NCBI GenBank assembly: GCA_035715725.1
Contig: DASTKT010000199.1
Location: 1 to 59,931 of the forward strand
Length of the DNA stretch: 59,931 nucleotides
Source of the DNA: JADGGV01 sp035715725
GTDB taxonomy: Bacteria > Gemmatimonadota > Gemmatimonadetes > Longimicrobiales > RSA9
Direction: 5' to 3'
Shown: in pieces, positions 33,151 to 42,100 of the stretch
Layout of the letters: each line of letters starts with the position of its first letter
Numbering within the stretch: position 1 is the first letter of the stretch
The notes under the pieces: model-generated
Told to the model about the DNA's origin: nothing
The model's database searches: none
The model's input: the letters and a program-made list of their open reading frames with translations, nothing else
Translations under genes and position numbers: made by a program

Positions 33151-33710
33151 ACCTCCTCTTCTTCCCCGTTCACCGGCTCGCCCGCCGGGCGCAGCAGCTC
33201 CCGCATACGGGCTCGGGCCTTGAACAACTGGCTCTTCGAGGTGCCGGGGGCGATCCCCAGCATCTCGCCGATCTCCTCGTGCGTGTAGCCTTCGACGTCG
33301 TGGAGCACGATGATCCGCCGCATCCCCTCGGGGATCCGGTCCAGCGCCCGCTCGAGGCGGATGCGCAGCAGCCCCGGGTCCGCAGGCGCCGCCGCCGGCA
33401 GCGCGCTCGGCAGCGGCAGCTCGCTCGTCTCCCGCCGCTTGCGCCACCGCTTGCCGTGCAACGCGCTGTTCACGGCGATGCGATGGATCCAGGTCGAGAA
33501 GCGCGCCTCGCCGCGGAACGCCGGGAGCGCCCTGACCACGCGCAGCCATGTCTCCTGCGCCCAGTCGTCGGCCAGCGCGTCGTCCCCGGCGAGGCGGCGC
33601 ACGATCGCGTACACCCGCGGCGCGTGCCGCCGGTAGAGCGCGTGGATCGCCTCGAGGTCGCCCTGGCGGGCGCGGGCGATCAGCTCCTGGTCTCCGGTTC
33701 CGGAATCCAT
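33138..33710 (-). CDS. ECF RNA polymerase sigma factor (RpoE-like)
   Basis: This 190-residue factor has region 2 (about 8-85; IARARQGDLEAIHALYRRHA, DDWAQETWLRVVRALPAF, FSTWIHRIAVNSAL) and region 4 (about 115-175; LDRIPEGMRRIIVLHDVEGY, IGEMLGIAPGTSKSQLFKAR). In region 2 the common DLVQETF motif appears as DDWAQETW. It is first in an operon with a zinc anti-sigma factor and a PDZ protein. The start is set at the ATG that gives a standard N-terminus; upstream in-frame codons would extend it into the repeat-rich intergenic sequence. Confidence 0.93.
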   Translation of the reverse strand: MDSGTGDQELIARARQGDLEAIHALYRRHAPRVYAIVRRLAGDDALADDWAQETWLRVVRALPAFRGEARFSTWIHRIAVNSALHGKRWRKRRETSELPLPSALPAAAPADPGLLRIRLERALDRIPEGMRRIIVLHDVEGYTHEEIGEMLGIAPGTSKSQLFKARARMRELLRPAGEPVNGEEEEVCHT

Positions 33711-33802
33711 GTTGCCCGATCTGATGCGCGAAGGGCGCGGAGGGTTGCCCACGGCGGGCGGTACACCGGGCCGGGGGCGGGCGTTTCGATGTGGGAACTT
33801 CG

Positions 33803-34229
33803 ATTCCACCACAGGGGCGCAGAGCGCACCGAGGAACGGCTTCGAGCGGGGCGGCATCCAAAGGTAACAACAGCGATTCCATCACAGAGGCACGGAGCAC
33901 ACGGAGAACGGCGGAGGACCGGCGGGGAGCAGCGTTCGCGCGGAATGCATCCATTCCAACAGGTGGAACCGGGCTACGCCGCCGTCGACGCCGACGCCAG
34001 TGAACGAAGTTGGGGTTGCACCGGTGACCCTCGTTCCACCGCTACAACCCCCAAGAAGGATGTCTCCGCTACGGCGAACCTGCGCCGCCCGGCTCGTCGT
34101 TGTCGTTCTCCGTGTGCTCCGTGGGCTCCGTGGTGAAAAGCTGTTCTGACGCTCGAACGCCGACGAAGGCCGCGTTCAGCCGGCTTTCCGTCGCCGTTCT
34201 CTGTGCGCTCTGCGCCTTTGTGGTGGAAC
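33803..34229. repeat. Nested inverted repeats of a 'caccacagaggcgcagag' element (two pairs)
   Basis: Four related copies of about 37 bases fill the gap between the ECF operon and mpl. Copy A1 (33803-33840) is the inverse of A2 (34192-34229), matching at about 33 of 37 positions. Copy B1 (33875-33914) is the inverse of B2 (34104-34140), sharing a 19-base exact core (acggagcacacggagaacg). The order A1-B1-B2'-A2' makes one nested palindromic structure about 427 bases long with an unrelated centre (33915-34103). The right end is eight bases past the mpl stop. The 526-bp stretch 33711-34236 otherwise shows no gene. Confidence 0.9.
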
Positions 34230-34236
34230 CGCCGTT

Positions 34237-35676
34237 CTAACTCCGCCCCCGCAGCGCCTCGAGCAGCTTGCCGTGGATCCCGCCGAAGCCGCCGTTGGAC
34301 ATGATCAGCACGACGTCGCCGGCGCGGAGCTCGGGGGTGAGGGTGCGGACGATGTCGTCGGCGGCGGGGATGTAGTCGGCGGGCTTCCCGGCCGCGCGCC
34401 AGGCGGCCACCATCTCGATCGGGTCCAGCCCCGTGTCGCGGGTGTAGCGCTCCGGGTGGAAGAGCCCGGCGATGACGATGCGGTCCGCGCCGGCCATGGC
34501 GCGCTGGTAGTCGCCCTGGAATTCGCGACGCTGCGCGGTGTAGCTCCGCGGCTCGAAGACGGCGACGACGCGGCGGCCGGGGTAGCGCTGGCGCACGGCC
34601 TGGATCGTCTCGCGCACGGCCGTGGGATGGTGCGCGAAGTCGTCGATGACCGTGACGCCGCCGACCTCGCCGCGCACCTCCATGCGCCGGCGCACGCTGC
34701 GGAACGTGCGCAGCCCGGCCTGCACGCCGGCCCGGTCCGCGCCGACGGCTTCGGCCGCCGCGATCGCGGCGAGCGCGTTGCGGACGTTGAACGCGCCGGC
34801 GAGCGGCGTCTCGACGTCGCCCCAGCAGACGCCGTCGTGGAGCACGGTGAAGCGCATGCCGCCCTCGTGGAGCTCCACGTCGCGCGCGAGCCAGCGCGGC
34901 TGGCCGGCGGCGCCGTCCGGGACGCTCTCCCCCGCGCCCGGGAAGGAGAAGCCCTCGATCGGCGCGAAGGAGCGCGGCGCCAGCTCCCGCACGACCGGCG
35001 AGTCCCACCCGGCGACGAGCGTGCCGTTGCGCGGGATGAGGTTGATGAAGCGCGCGAACGCGAAGCGGTACGCCTCCTCGTCCCGGTAGATGTCGGCGTG
35101 GTCGAACTCGATGTTGTTGACGATCGCCGTGTCCGGGAGGTAGTGCCACATCTTCGGGCCCTTGTCGAAGTACGCGGTGTCGTACTCGTCGGCCTCGATG
35201 ACGAAGTAGGGCGAGTCGGTGAGGCGGAAGGAGCCGCCGAAGTTCTCGGCGACGCCGCCGATGAGGAAGGAGGGGTTCAGCCCGGCGGCCTCGAGCACCC
35301 AGGCGAGGAGAGAGGTCGTCGTCGTCTTGCCGTGCGTGCCGGCCACGGCGAGCGAGTGGCGGCCGCGGATGAACTCCTCCTTCACGGTCTGGGCCGCCGA
35401 CGTGTACGGGATCTTCCGCTCGAGCACGGCCTCGAGCTCCGGGTTGCCGCGGGAGATCGCGTTGCCGACCACGACCATGTCCGGGCGCGGCTCCAGGTTG
35501 GCGGGCGAGTACCCCTCGGCGTAGGGGATGCCGAGCTCCCGAAGCTGCGTCGACATCGGCGGATAGACGTTCTCGTCCGAGCCCGTCACCGTGTGGCCCG
35601 CCGTCCGGAGCAGCCCGGCCAGCGAGCCCATGGCGGTGCCGCCGATGCCGATGAGGTGGTAGTGGCGCTTGGTCAT
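34237..35676 (-). CDS. mpl: UDP-N-acetylmuramate:L-Ala-gamma-D-Glu-meso-DAP ligase
   Basis: This 479-residue Mur-ligase-family enzyme reattaches recycled murein tripeptide to UDP-MurNAc in the cytoplasm. An N-terminal Rossmann-like domain (HLIGIGGTAMGSLAGLL) is followed by the ATP-binding GTHGKTTTTSLL near residue 113, EADEYDTAYFDKGPK, and NIEFDHADIY. DDFAHHPTAVRETI and FEPRSYTAQRREFQ are motifs of the C-terminal half. These favour Mpl over MurC, as does the length. Mpl supports a DAP-type peptidoglycan and a Gram-negative-type recycling pathway. The BtpA-family gene lies 95 bases upstream on the same strand. Confidence 0.94.
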   Translation of the reverse strand: MTKRHYHLIGIGGTAMGSLAGLLRTAGHTVTGSDENVYPPMSTQLRELGIPYAEGYSPANLEPRPDMVVVGNAISRGNPELEAVLERKIPYTSAAQTVKEEFIRGRHSLAVAGTHGKTTTTSLLAWVLEAAGLNPSFLIGGVAENFGGSFRLTDSPYFVIEADEYDTAYFDKGPKMWHYLPDTAIVNNIEFDHADIYRDEEAYRFAFARFINLIPRNGTLVAGWDSPVVRELAPRSFAPIEGFSFPGAGESVPDGAAGQPRWLARDVELHEGGMRFTVLHDGVCWGDVETPLAGAFNVRNALAAIAAAEAVGADRAGVQAGLRTFRSVRRRMEVRGEVGGVTVIDDFAHHPTAVRETIQAVRQRYPGRRVVAVFEPRSYTAQRREFQGDYQRAMAGADRIVIAGLFHPERYTRDTGLDPIEMVAAWRAAGKPADYIPAADDIVRTLTPELRAGDVVLIMSNGGFGGIHGKLLEALRGRS

Positions 35677-35770
35677 GCTGCTCCCGTCCGGGTCCGTGGC
35701 GCGTGCGAGCGGGCCCGGTGCGGGCCGGCGCCAGCTCCAGCCGGAAGCTGACGCCGGCTCCGACGCGCCG

Positions 35771-36619
35771 TCAAGCCGGCTCGGCGGCGGCGGCGAGCGA
35801 CGTGCGCACCTGTCGGACCACGCCCATCAATCGCTGTACCCGCTCCTCCTCGACGGGGTTGCCGGCGATGCCGTCCCGCTCCAGCGCGCTGCCGACGATG
35901 GCGCCGTCCGCGACCGCGAGCAGCGTGGACGCGCTCTCGGGCGTGAGGCCGCTGCCGATCCAGACGGGGGCGTCCGGGACCGCGGCGCGGACGCGCCGCG
36001 CGCGCTCCGGGTCGGTCGGCGACCCCGTCGCCTCCCCGGAGACGATGAGGCCGTCCACGAGCCCGCGGTGCCAGGTGTCCCGCGCCGCCTGCCCCAGCTC
36101 GAGCCCGGCGGGCGGGACGGCGTGCTTGACCAGCACGTCGGCCAGGATCGCCACCGGCGCGCCGAGCCGGGCGCGCAGCCGCAGCGTCTCGTGGGCGCGC
36201 CCCTCGAGCCACCCCTGGTCCGCGAGCATGGCGCCCGTGTGCACGTTGACGCGGATGAAGCGCGCGCCGGTGGCCGCCGCCACGGCCAGCGCCGCGGCCG
36301 CGTCGTTGCGCAGCACGTTGACGCCGACCGGCAGCGGGACCTCGCGGATGACCTCGGCCACCGCCACGGCCAGCGCCGCGACGGTCTCCGGCGGCACCTC
36401 CCGCGGGTGGAACGGCGCGTCGTTGTAGTTCTCGACCAGGATGCCGTCGACGCCGCCGCCAGCCAGCGCGCGGGCGTCCATCTGGGCCCGGGCGAGCACG
36501 TCGTCCATCGAGCCGCCCCAGCCGGGCGCGCCCGGCAGCGGCAGCAGGTGCACCATCCCCACGATCGGCCGGGCCGCGCCGAAGATCCCGGCCAGCGGCA
36601 CCCCGCGTCGCTCCGCCAC
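35771..36619 (-). CDS. BtpA/SgcQ-family TIM-barrel protein
   Basis: This 282-residue protein matches the BtpA family. Landmarks are PIVGMVHLLPLPGAPGWGGS at the N-terminus, DGILVENYNDAPFHP, PVGVNVLRNDAAAALAVA, ARFIRVNVHTGAMLADQGW, GLIVSGEATG and VWIGSGLTPESA toward the C-terminus. BtpA was described in cyanobacteria as needed for photosystem I accumulation, but family members in non-phototrophs such as SgcQ have no settled function; a TIM-barrel nucleosidase or aldolase-like activity has been suggested. It precedes mpl and is divergent from fadL, with 182 bases between them. Confidence 0.85.
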   Translation of the reverse strand: MAERRGVPLAGIFGAARPIVGMVHLLPLPGAPGWGGSMDDVLARAQMDARALAGGGVDGILVENYNDAPFHPREVPPETVAALAVAVAEVIREVPLPVGVNVLRNDAAAALAVAAATGARFIRVNVHTGAMLADQGWLEGRAHETLRLRARLGAPVAILADVLVKHAVPPAGLELGQAARDTWHRGLVDGLIVSGEATGSPTDPERARRVRAAVPDAPVWIGSGLTPESASTLLAVADGAIVGSALERDGIAGNPVEEERVQRLMGVVRQVRTSLAAAAEPA

Positions 36620-36801
36620 GTCGTCCTCCTGATCGTCCTCCCGCGGTCCGACCCCACACGGTTTTCCCCACTCGACCGGCCTCGGGATGGCCGGTCGGGG
36701 AATCTATTACAGCGCGGATGTGGTGGGAAACCTTCGCTTTGCGCCTTGTTTCCAGGCATCACAACTTGAAATCGCCATGAACTTCGGGAGGAGGTCCCGC
36801 C

Positions 36802-38232
36802 ATGAGAACCATCATCCGCGCCGCCGGTCTGGCCGCGCTGCTGGGGGCTCCCCTGCTGTTGCCGGGGGGCCTTTTCGCACAGGGTCTCGGAGTCTACGAG
36901 CATAGCGCCTGCATGAGCGGGCGGAACGGGGCGGGCGTCGCCGATCCGTGCGACGACGCCTCGGCGGTCTTCTTCAACCCGGCCGGCCTGGCGTTCGGCC
37001 GCACCGGCATCGGCATCGGCATCACCGGCGTGCGCACGTCGAACACCTTCGTCTACGACAAGACGGGCACGGTGGCGAAGCGGGGGCCGGCGACGATCCC
37101 GGTGCCGAACGGCTTCGCTTCGATCCGGCTCGGTGACCGGCTGGCCGCCGGGCTGGGCGTGTGGGCCCCCTACGGCCTCGCCCTGAAGTGGCCGCTGTCG
37201 TTCGAGGGGCGGTACTCGGGGTACGACAACTCGCTGCGCACGATCTACATCCAGCCGACGCTGGCGTACCAGCTCGTGCCGCGACGGCTGTCGGTCGGCG
37301 CCGGGCTGGACGTGGTGCGCGGCTCCGTCGCCATCCATCAGCGCATGGACCTGGCCGAGCAGAAGGTGACCGGCACGCCGTACACGTTCGGCGCGCTCGG
37401 GCTCGTGCCGAAGAGCACGGACTTCGCCGACGTCGCGCTCGAGGGCGACGCGTGGGGCGCCACGGCGCACATCGGCGCCGCGCTGCGGATCACGGACCAG
37501 CTCTCGGTGGGCGCCCGCTGGATGCACCGCGTCAAGCTGAACTACAACGACGGCACCGCGACGTTCACGCAGGTCCCGACGAACCTCACGCTGGCCGCGA
37601 ACAACCCGCTCCACCTGCCGGCGGGCACGCCGATCGACGCGTTGCTCGCGCCGCAGTTCAAGTCGGGCGGAGCGATGGTGGAGCAGACCGTCACGACGAA
37701 GATGACGTTCCCGTCGATGGCGGTCGTCGGCGTGGCGTTCCGGCCCGTCCAGCCGCTCAACCTGCTGGCGGACTACCAGTGGACCGGCTGGAAGACGTTC
37801 GACGAGCTGCCGCTCACGTTCAAGACGAGCGGCCGGACCGAGGCGGTCCAGCTCCAGTACGGCAACGCGAACACGTACCGCGTGGGCGCCGAGTACGACG
37901 TGATCCCGGCGCTGCAGGTGCGGGGCGGGCTCATCTTCACGACGCCGGCCGAGCGGAAGCAGTCGGTCTCGCCGCTGCTCCCGGAGGCGAAGCGCACGTA
38001 CTACTCGGGCGGCCTGTCGCTGAACCTCACGCGCAACTTCACGGGTGACGTCTTCTTCCAGCACCTCGTGCAGGCGGACCGGCGCGGGCGGGTGCGCCCG
38101 CTCGATCCGAGCGCCGCGCTCGACCCACAGATCGTCGGCGTGTACACGTCGGACGCGAACCTGTTCGGCGTGACGCTGCGGTACATGATCGGCCAGCCGA
38201 CGCCGCTGGTGACCGCCACCGCGGCACGGTGA
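36802..38232 (+). CDS. FadL/OmpP1-family outer-membrane transport protein
   Basis: This 476-residue protein has a signal peptide (about residues 1-26, ending GGLFAQ). FadL-family features follow: the N-terminal ACMSGRNGAGVADPCDDASA and FFNPAGLAF (NPA motif), a hatch region, and alternating amphipathic strands such as LSVGARWMHRVKLNY and VRGGLIFTTPAERKQSV. The C-terminus ends in a long terminal beta-strand (SDANLFGVTLRYMIG) as expected for a BAM substrate. It should allow hydrophobic molecules, possibly long-chain fatty acids, across the outer membrane. GGAGG lies upstream of the ATG. A 10-11-bp hairpin without a U-tract lies 60 bases past the stop. Confidence 0.92.
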   Translation: MRTIIRAAGLAALLGAPLLLPGGLFAQGLGVYEHSACMSGRNGAGVADPCDDASAVFFNPAGLAFGRTGIGIGITGVRTSNTFVYDKTGTVAKRGPATIPVPNGFASIRLGDRLAAGLGVWAPYGLALKWPLSFEGRYSGYDNSLRTIYIQPTLAYQLVPRRLSVGAGLDVVRGSVAIHQRMDLAEQKVTGTPYTFGALGLVPKSTDFADVALEGDAWGATAHIGAALRITDQLSVGARWMHRVKLNYNDGTATFTQVPTNLTLAANNPLHLPAGTPIDALLAPQFKSGGAMVEQTVTTKMTFPSMAVVGVAFRPVQPLNLLADYQWTGWKTFDELPLTFKTSGRTEAVQLQYGNANTYRVGAEYDVIPALQVRGGLIFTTPAERKQSVSPLLPEAKRTYYSGGLSLNLTRNFTGDVFFQHLVQADRRGRVRPLDPSAALDPQIVGVYTSDANLFGVTLRYMIGQPTPLVTATAAR

Positions 38233-38291
38233 GGCCGGACCCGGGCGCGGGAGCCGGCGGACGGCCGCCGCCTTCCCGCCCACGCTCCTCC

Positions 38292-38318
38292 CGCCGGTGG
38301 CCGTCCGGGCCACCGGCG
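38292..38318. repeat. Perfect hairpin after the FadL gene
   Basis: The sequence cgccggtggcc pairs with ggccaccggcg around a five-base loop (gtccg). It lies in the 211-bp gap 38233-38443 and may act as a terminator for the FadL gene, although no U-tract follows. Confidence 0.5.
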
Positions 38319-38443
38319 AGCCGCACGGCTCCACGAGGCCGCGCACCCGGTCGGCGCGCGGCCTCGGTCGTGCCGGTCGGGATCTCCCCGCCGGGCCGCC
38401 GGTATCAGCCTATCCGAACCCGTACCGACTCCCGGAGGCGACG

Positions 38444-38980
38444 ATGCGCTCCCGACTCGCCGTGGCGGTGCCCCTCGTGCCGCTCCTGCTGTTCGCCGTG
38501 GCCGCCGGCGGCCCCGCGGCCCCGCCCCAGACGAACCTCATCGTCGGCACGTTCGTGCTGGATGCCGGCGCCAGCGACGACGTCGCCGCGGCGATCCAGA
38601 AGGCGACGTCGCACATGAGCTTCATCACGCGCCCGATCGCCCGCGGCCGGCTGAAGAAGACGAACCTGCCGTACCACCGGCTGGTCTTCTCGCCCAGCCC
38701 GAGCGCGTACGAGCTGCGGATCGACGACCGCAAGCCGATCGTGACGCCGGCCGACGGGAGCGCCGCGAAGTGGACGCGCGAGGACGGGGAGGTGCTGGGC
38801 GTCAGCACGAAGCCGCGCGGCGGCGCGCTCGAGCAGCGCTTCGTGGCGGACGACGGCCAGCGGGTCAACGTCTACACGCTGAGCCCGGACGGCCAGTCGC
38901 TGTCGATGGACGTGACCGTCACGAGCCCGCGCCTGCCGCAGCCCGTGACGTACCGCCTGGTGTACCGGCGCCAGGGGTGA
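38444..38980 (+). CDS. Secreted protein of unknown function
   Basis: This 178-residue protein has a signal peptide (about residues 1-26, MRSRLAVAVPLVPLLLFAVA onward) and a mature domain of about 150 residues. The domain contains predicted alternating strands (HRLVFSPSPSAYELRIDD, LEQRFVADDGQRVNVYTLS, LSMDVTVTSPRLPQPVTYRL) resembling a lipocalin- or calycin-like beta-barrel. No cysteine or catalytic motif stands out. GGAGG precedes the ATG. It lies alone between the FadL gene and the convergent peptidase-propeller-barrel gene. The function is not identifiable. Confidence 0.75.
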   Translation: MRSRLAVAVPLVPLLLFAVAAGGPAAPPQTNLIVGTFVLDAGASDDVAAAIQKATSHMSFITRPIARGRLKKTNLPYHRLVFSPSPSAYELRIDDRKPIVTPADGSAAKWTREDGEVLGVSTKPRGGALEQRFVADDGQRVNVYTLSPDGQSLSMDVTVTSPRLPQPVTYRLVYRRQG

Positions 38981-39000
38981 GGCGAGGCGGCGCGGCGCCG

Positions 39001-39111
39001 CTCGCCGTCCGGGCGCCGCTCGCCGCGCCGCTCCTGCTCGCCGTCCGGGCGCCGCTCGCCACCGCGGCGCCGCTCGCCACCGCGGCGCCGCTCGCCACCG
39101 CGGCGCCGCTC
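39001..39111. repeat. 18-bp tandem repeat array
   Basis: Six units of 18 bp fill 111 bases between two convergent genes. The last three (39058-39111, gccaccgcggcgccgctc) are identical, and the first three are variants (ctcgccgtccgggcgccg type). The array ends at the stop codon of the leftward barrel-fusion gene and begins 21 bases after the stop of the rightward secreted-protein gene. Confidence 0.9.
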
Positions 39112-42100
39112 ACCACCCCGGCGCCAGGTTGAACCCGAAGTGCCACCCCTTGCGCGGCCGCTGGAACGGGTACGCGTAGTAGACCTCGGCGACCAGGAAC
39201 CCGAGCACGTTGAAGCGGGCGGAGACGCCGGTACTGAAGACCGGAACGCGCTCGTCCGTGTTGCGGACGAAGCGCAGCGTGGGCGGGACGTAGGTCGAGG
39301 TGCCGTCCGGCAGCCGCTCCTCCGCGAACGGCCCCCACGCGAGCCCCATGTCGAAGAAGGGCGCGATCTCGGTCGGGATCACCGGGAAGTTGATGAGCCC
39401 GTACTGCGGCACGCCGAAGAGCGGCACGCGCAGCTCGATGTTGCCGACGGCGATCTTCGTCCCGACCAGGCGGTCGAAGGCCGGGCAGCTGTTGGTCGCG
39501 TTGAACTGCGTGCCGCACTCCGAGATGTCGAAGTTGTTCGTCTCGTAGCCGCGCACCAGCGTCGGGTAGCCGATGTTCAGCGGCGCGAGCAGGCTGTCCC
39601 CGGCGCCGCCGCCGTAGCGGCCGTAGTGCAGCGCGCGCAGCGCGAGCGTGAACGGGTTCTTGAAGAAGTAGCGCCGGTAGTCGGCCAGCGCCTGCGTGTA
39701 CGCGAGCGAGCCGAACGTCGGCGTCACCTCGAAGCGGTAGCGCCCGCCCATGATGGGCGAGGTGAAGCCGAAGTAGGAGTAGTCGCCGACGAAGGCGCCG
39801 CCCGCCTGGGCCTGGTGCAGCCCGCCGGGCGACTCCGGGTGCGTCGTGCGCTCGTCGACGACCTGGTCGCCGAAGGCGAAGAGCTGGCGCACCTCGGTGC
39901 TGAAGCCGTAGTGCGTGTAGCCGCCGTTGAACTCGAAGCGCTGCGTCTGGTTCAAGGGGTAGGCCGTGTAGAGGATGGCCTGGTCGATGAAGACGCGTTG
40001 CAGGAACTGCTCGAGGACCTGGTCGGAGCCGGCCGGGGCGTTGTCCGTCGGCTCGACCGGCCGCAGGACCGAGAAGCCCGTCAGGTACGGGATGTGGCCG
40101 GCGCCCACGCCCCAGTTCCAGCGCCGCGTGGTGTTCTGGTAGAACGCCTGCCCGCCGATGTCCTGCAACTGCCCCTGCGCCTGGGCCGCGATGGCGAGCG
40201 TGTGGTTGCCGAGCATGTCGCCGAAGTACAGCGACGCGCCGCCGCCGACCATCGTCCCGAACGTCGAGGTGCCGATGCCGACGGACGGCTGGCCGACGTA
40301 GTCGAGCTGCAGCGAGGAGTGGTAGTCGGCGACGGCGTAGCGCACGTCGGGGTCGGGGAGCCCCATGCGCGGGTCGTGCAGGTACTGGTAGACCAGGCTA
40401 CTCTGGAGCGCCTCGGGCGGCGGCAGGATCCCGGCGGGCGCCGGCGTGCTCGTCTGCGGCGTCGTCGCATCCGCGGCGGCCACCATGGGCGGCGGCGTGA
40501 TCGGCGTGCCCTGCGCGCTGGCCGCGTCCAGCGCGTGCACGTTGAAGCCGCCGTTCTGGAAGACGGAGAAGACGAGCGCGCCCGTGCCGTGCGAGACCGA
40601 GAGGGAGGGCGAGAGCGCCGTGTAGCCGCTCACGCCCGTGGCCAGCCGCGTGACCTGGAAGAGCTGCCCCGAGGCGATGTCCTGCCGGTAGATGTCGGAG
40701 TAGCCGTCGTGGTCCGAGATGAAGTAGATGCTCCGGCCGTCCGGCGCGAACTGCGGGTTGATCTCCTTCGCCTCCTCGAGCCCCGGCAGCAGCCGGATGT
40801 TGCCGCCGTCCGCGTCCATCACCGCGACGTGCATCGGCGAGTACGTCATCAGGTCGAAGTTCGTGTTCGCCTGCCGGTCCGTCGCCCACGCGATCGCGCG
40901 GCCGTCCGGTGACCAGGCCGGGTGCAGGTCGGCGTAGCGGTCGTTCGTCAGCTGCCGCACCTGCCCGCCCGCGAGGTCCAGCACGTACAGGTCGCTGACC
41001 CCGCCGGCCGACCCGGAGAACAGGATCTTCGTCCCGTCCGGCGACCACGCCGGGCTCGTCACCTCGCCCACGCCCGGCACGCGGATCCTCCGCTCGATCG
41101 CCGCGCTCGCGATGTCGACCAGCGCGATCTCGTTGTCGCCCTGCGCGTAGACCACGAACGCGAACTTCCGCCCGTCCGGCGAGAAGCTCCCCGCCGAGTT
41201 GAGGAAGCTGATCGCGTCCAGATGGCTGTCCTTCACGGGCGAGGTCAGCCGCTTGACGATCTTCCCGGTCTGCGCGTCCGCCAGGTACAGGTCGATGCTG
41301 AACAGCCCCCGCGCGCTGAAGAACGCCAGGTAGCGGCCGTCCGGCGAGACGACCGGGCTCACGTTCACGTCCTGCGGCTTGTTCTTCCCCAGCACCACCC
41401 GGCCGACGTCCGCCGGCGCCTGCCGCCCCTGCACCAGCGGCAGGTACGTCGACCGCACCGCCTGCATCCAGTCCCTCGAGAGCTGGTCGCTCGACACGCC
41501 GAGCACGCGCTGGATGGCCTGCTCCGGGCCCTCCCGCAGCGCGAAGCGGTAGACCTCGGCGACGGAGCGGTCGCCCCAGCGGCCGCCGATGTACGCCCAC
41601 AGCGCCTCGCCGTAGCGATACGGGAAGTAGCGCGGGTCCCCCGAGTTCAACTGCGCCACCGTCGGCAGGTGCCCCGTCAGCGCCGCGTCCCGCATCCACA
41701 TCGCCGTCAGCGGGTCGACCCGCCCCAGCGACAGGTACTCCGCCATGCCCTCGATCATCCACAGCGGCAGCCGGTTCATCGACGACAGCCCGCCGCCCAC
41801 CCGCGAGGACGCGATGTCGTACTGGAACACGTGCACCATCTCGTGCCCCAGCACGTGGTCGTCGTCCGCGTAGACCCCCGTGAATGGCATGATCAGGCGC
41901 GTCCGCAGCGGCTCCGTCACGCCGCCCGTCCCCACCTCGATCATCTCGCTGATCACGTTCGTCTGCTGGAAGTCCGGGTGGTTCGCGTACAGGATGATCG
42001 GCTTCACCTCGCTCAGCTGGTGCTGGAACGTCCGCGAGAGCCGCGCGTTCCACCGCTCCGCCTGCCGTGCCGCATCCACCGTGTGCTCCCGCTCCTGCGG

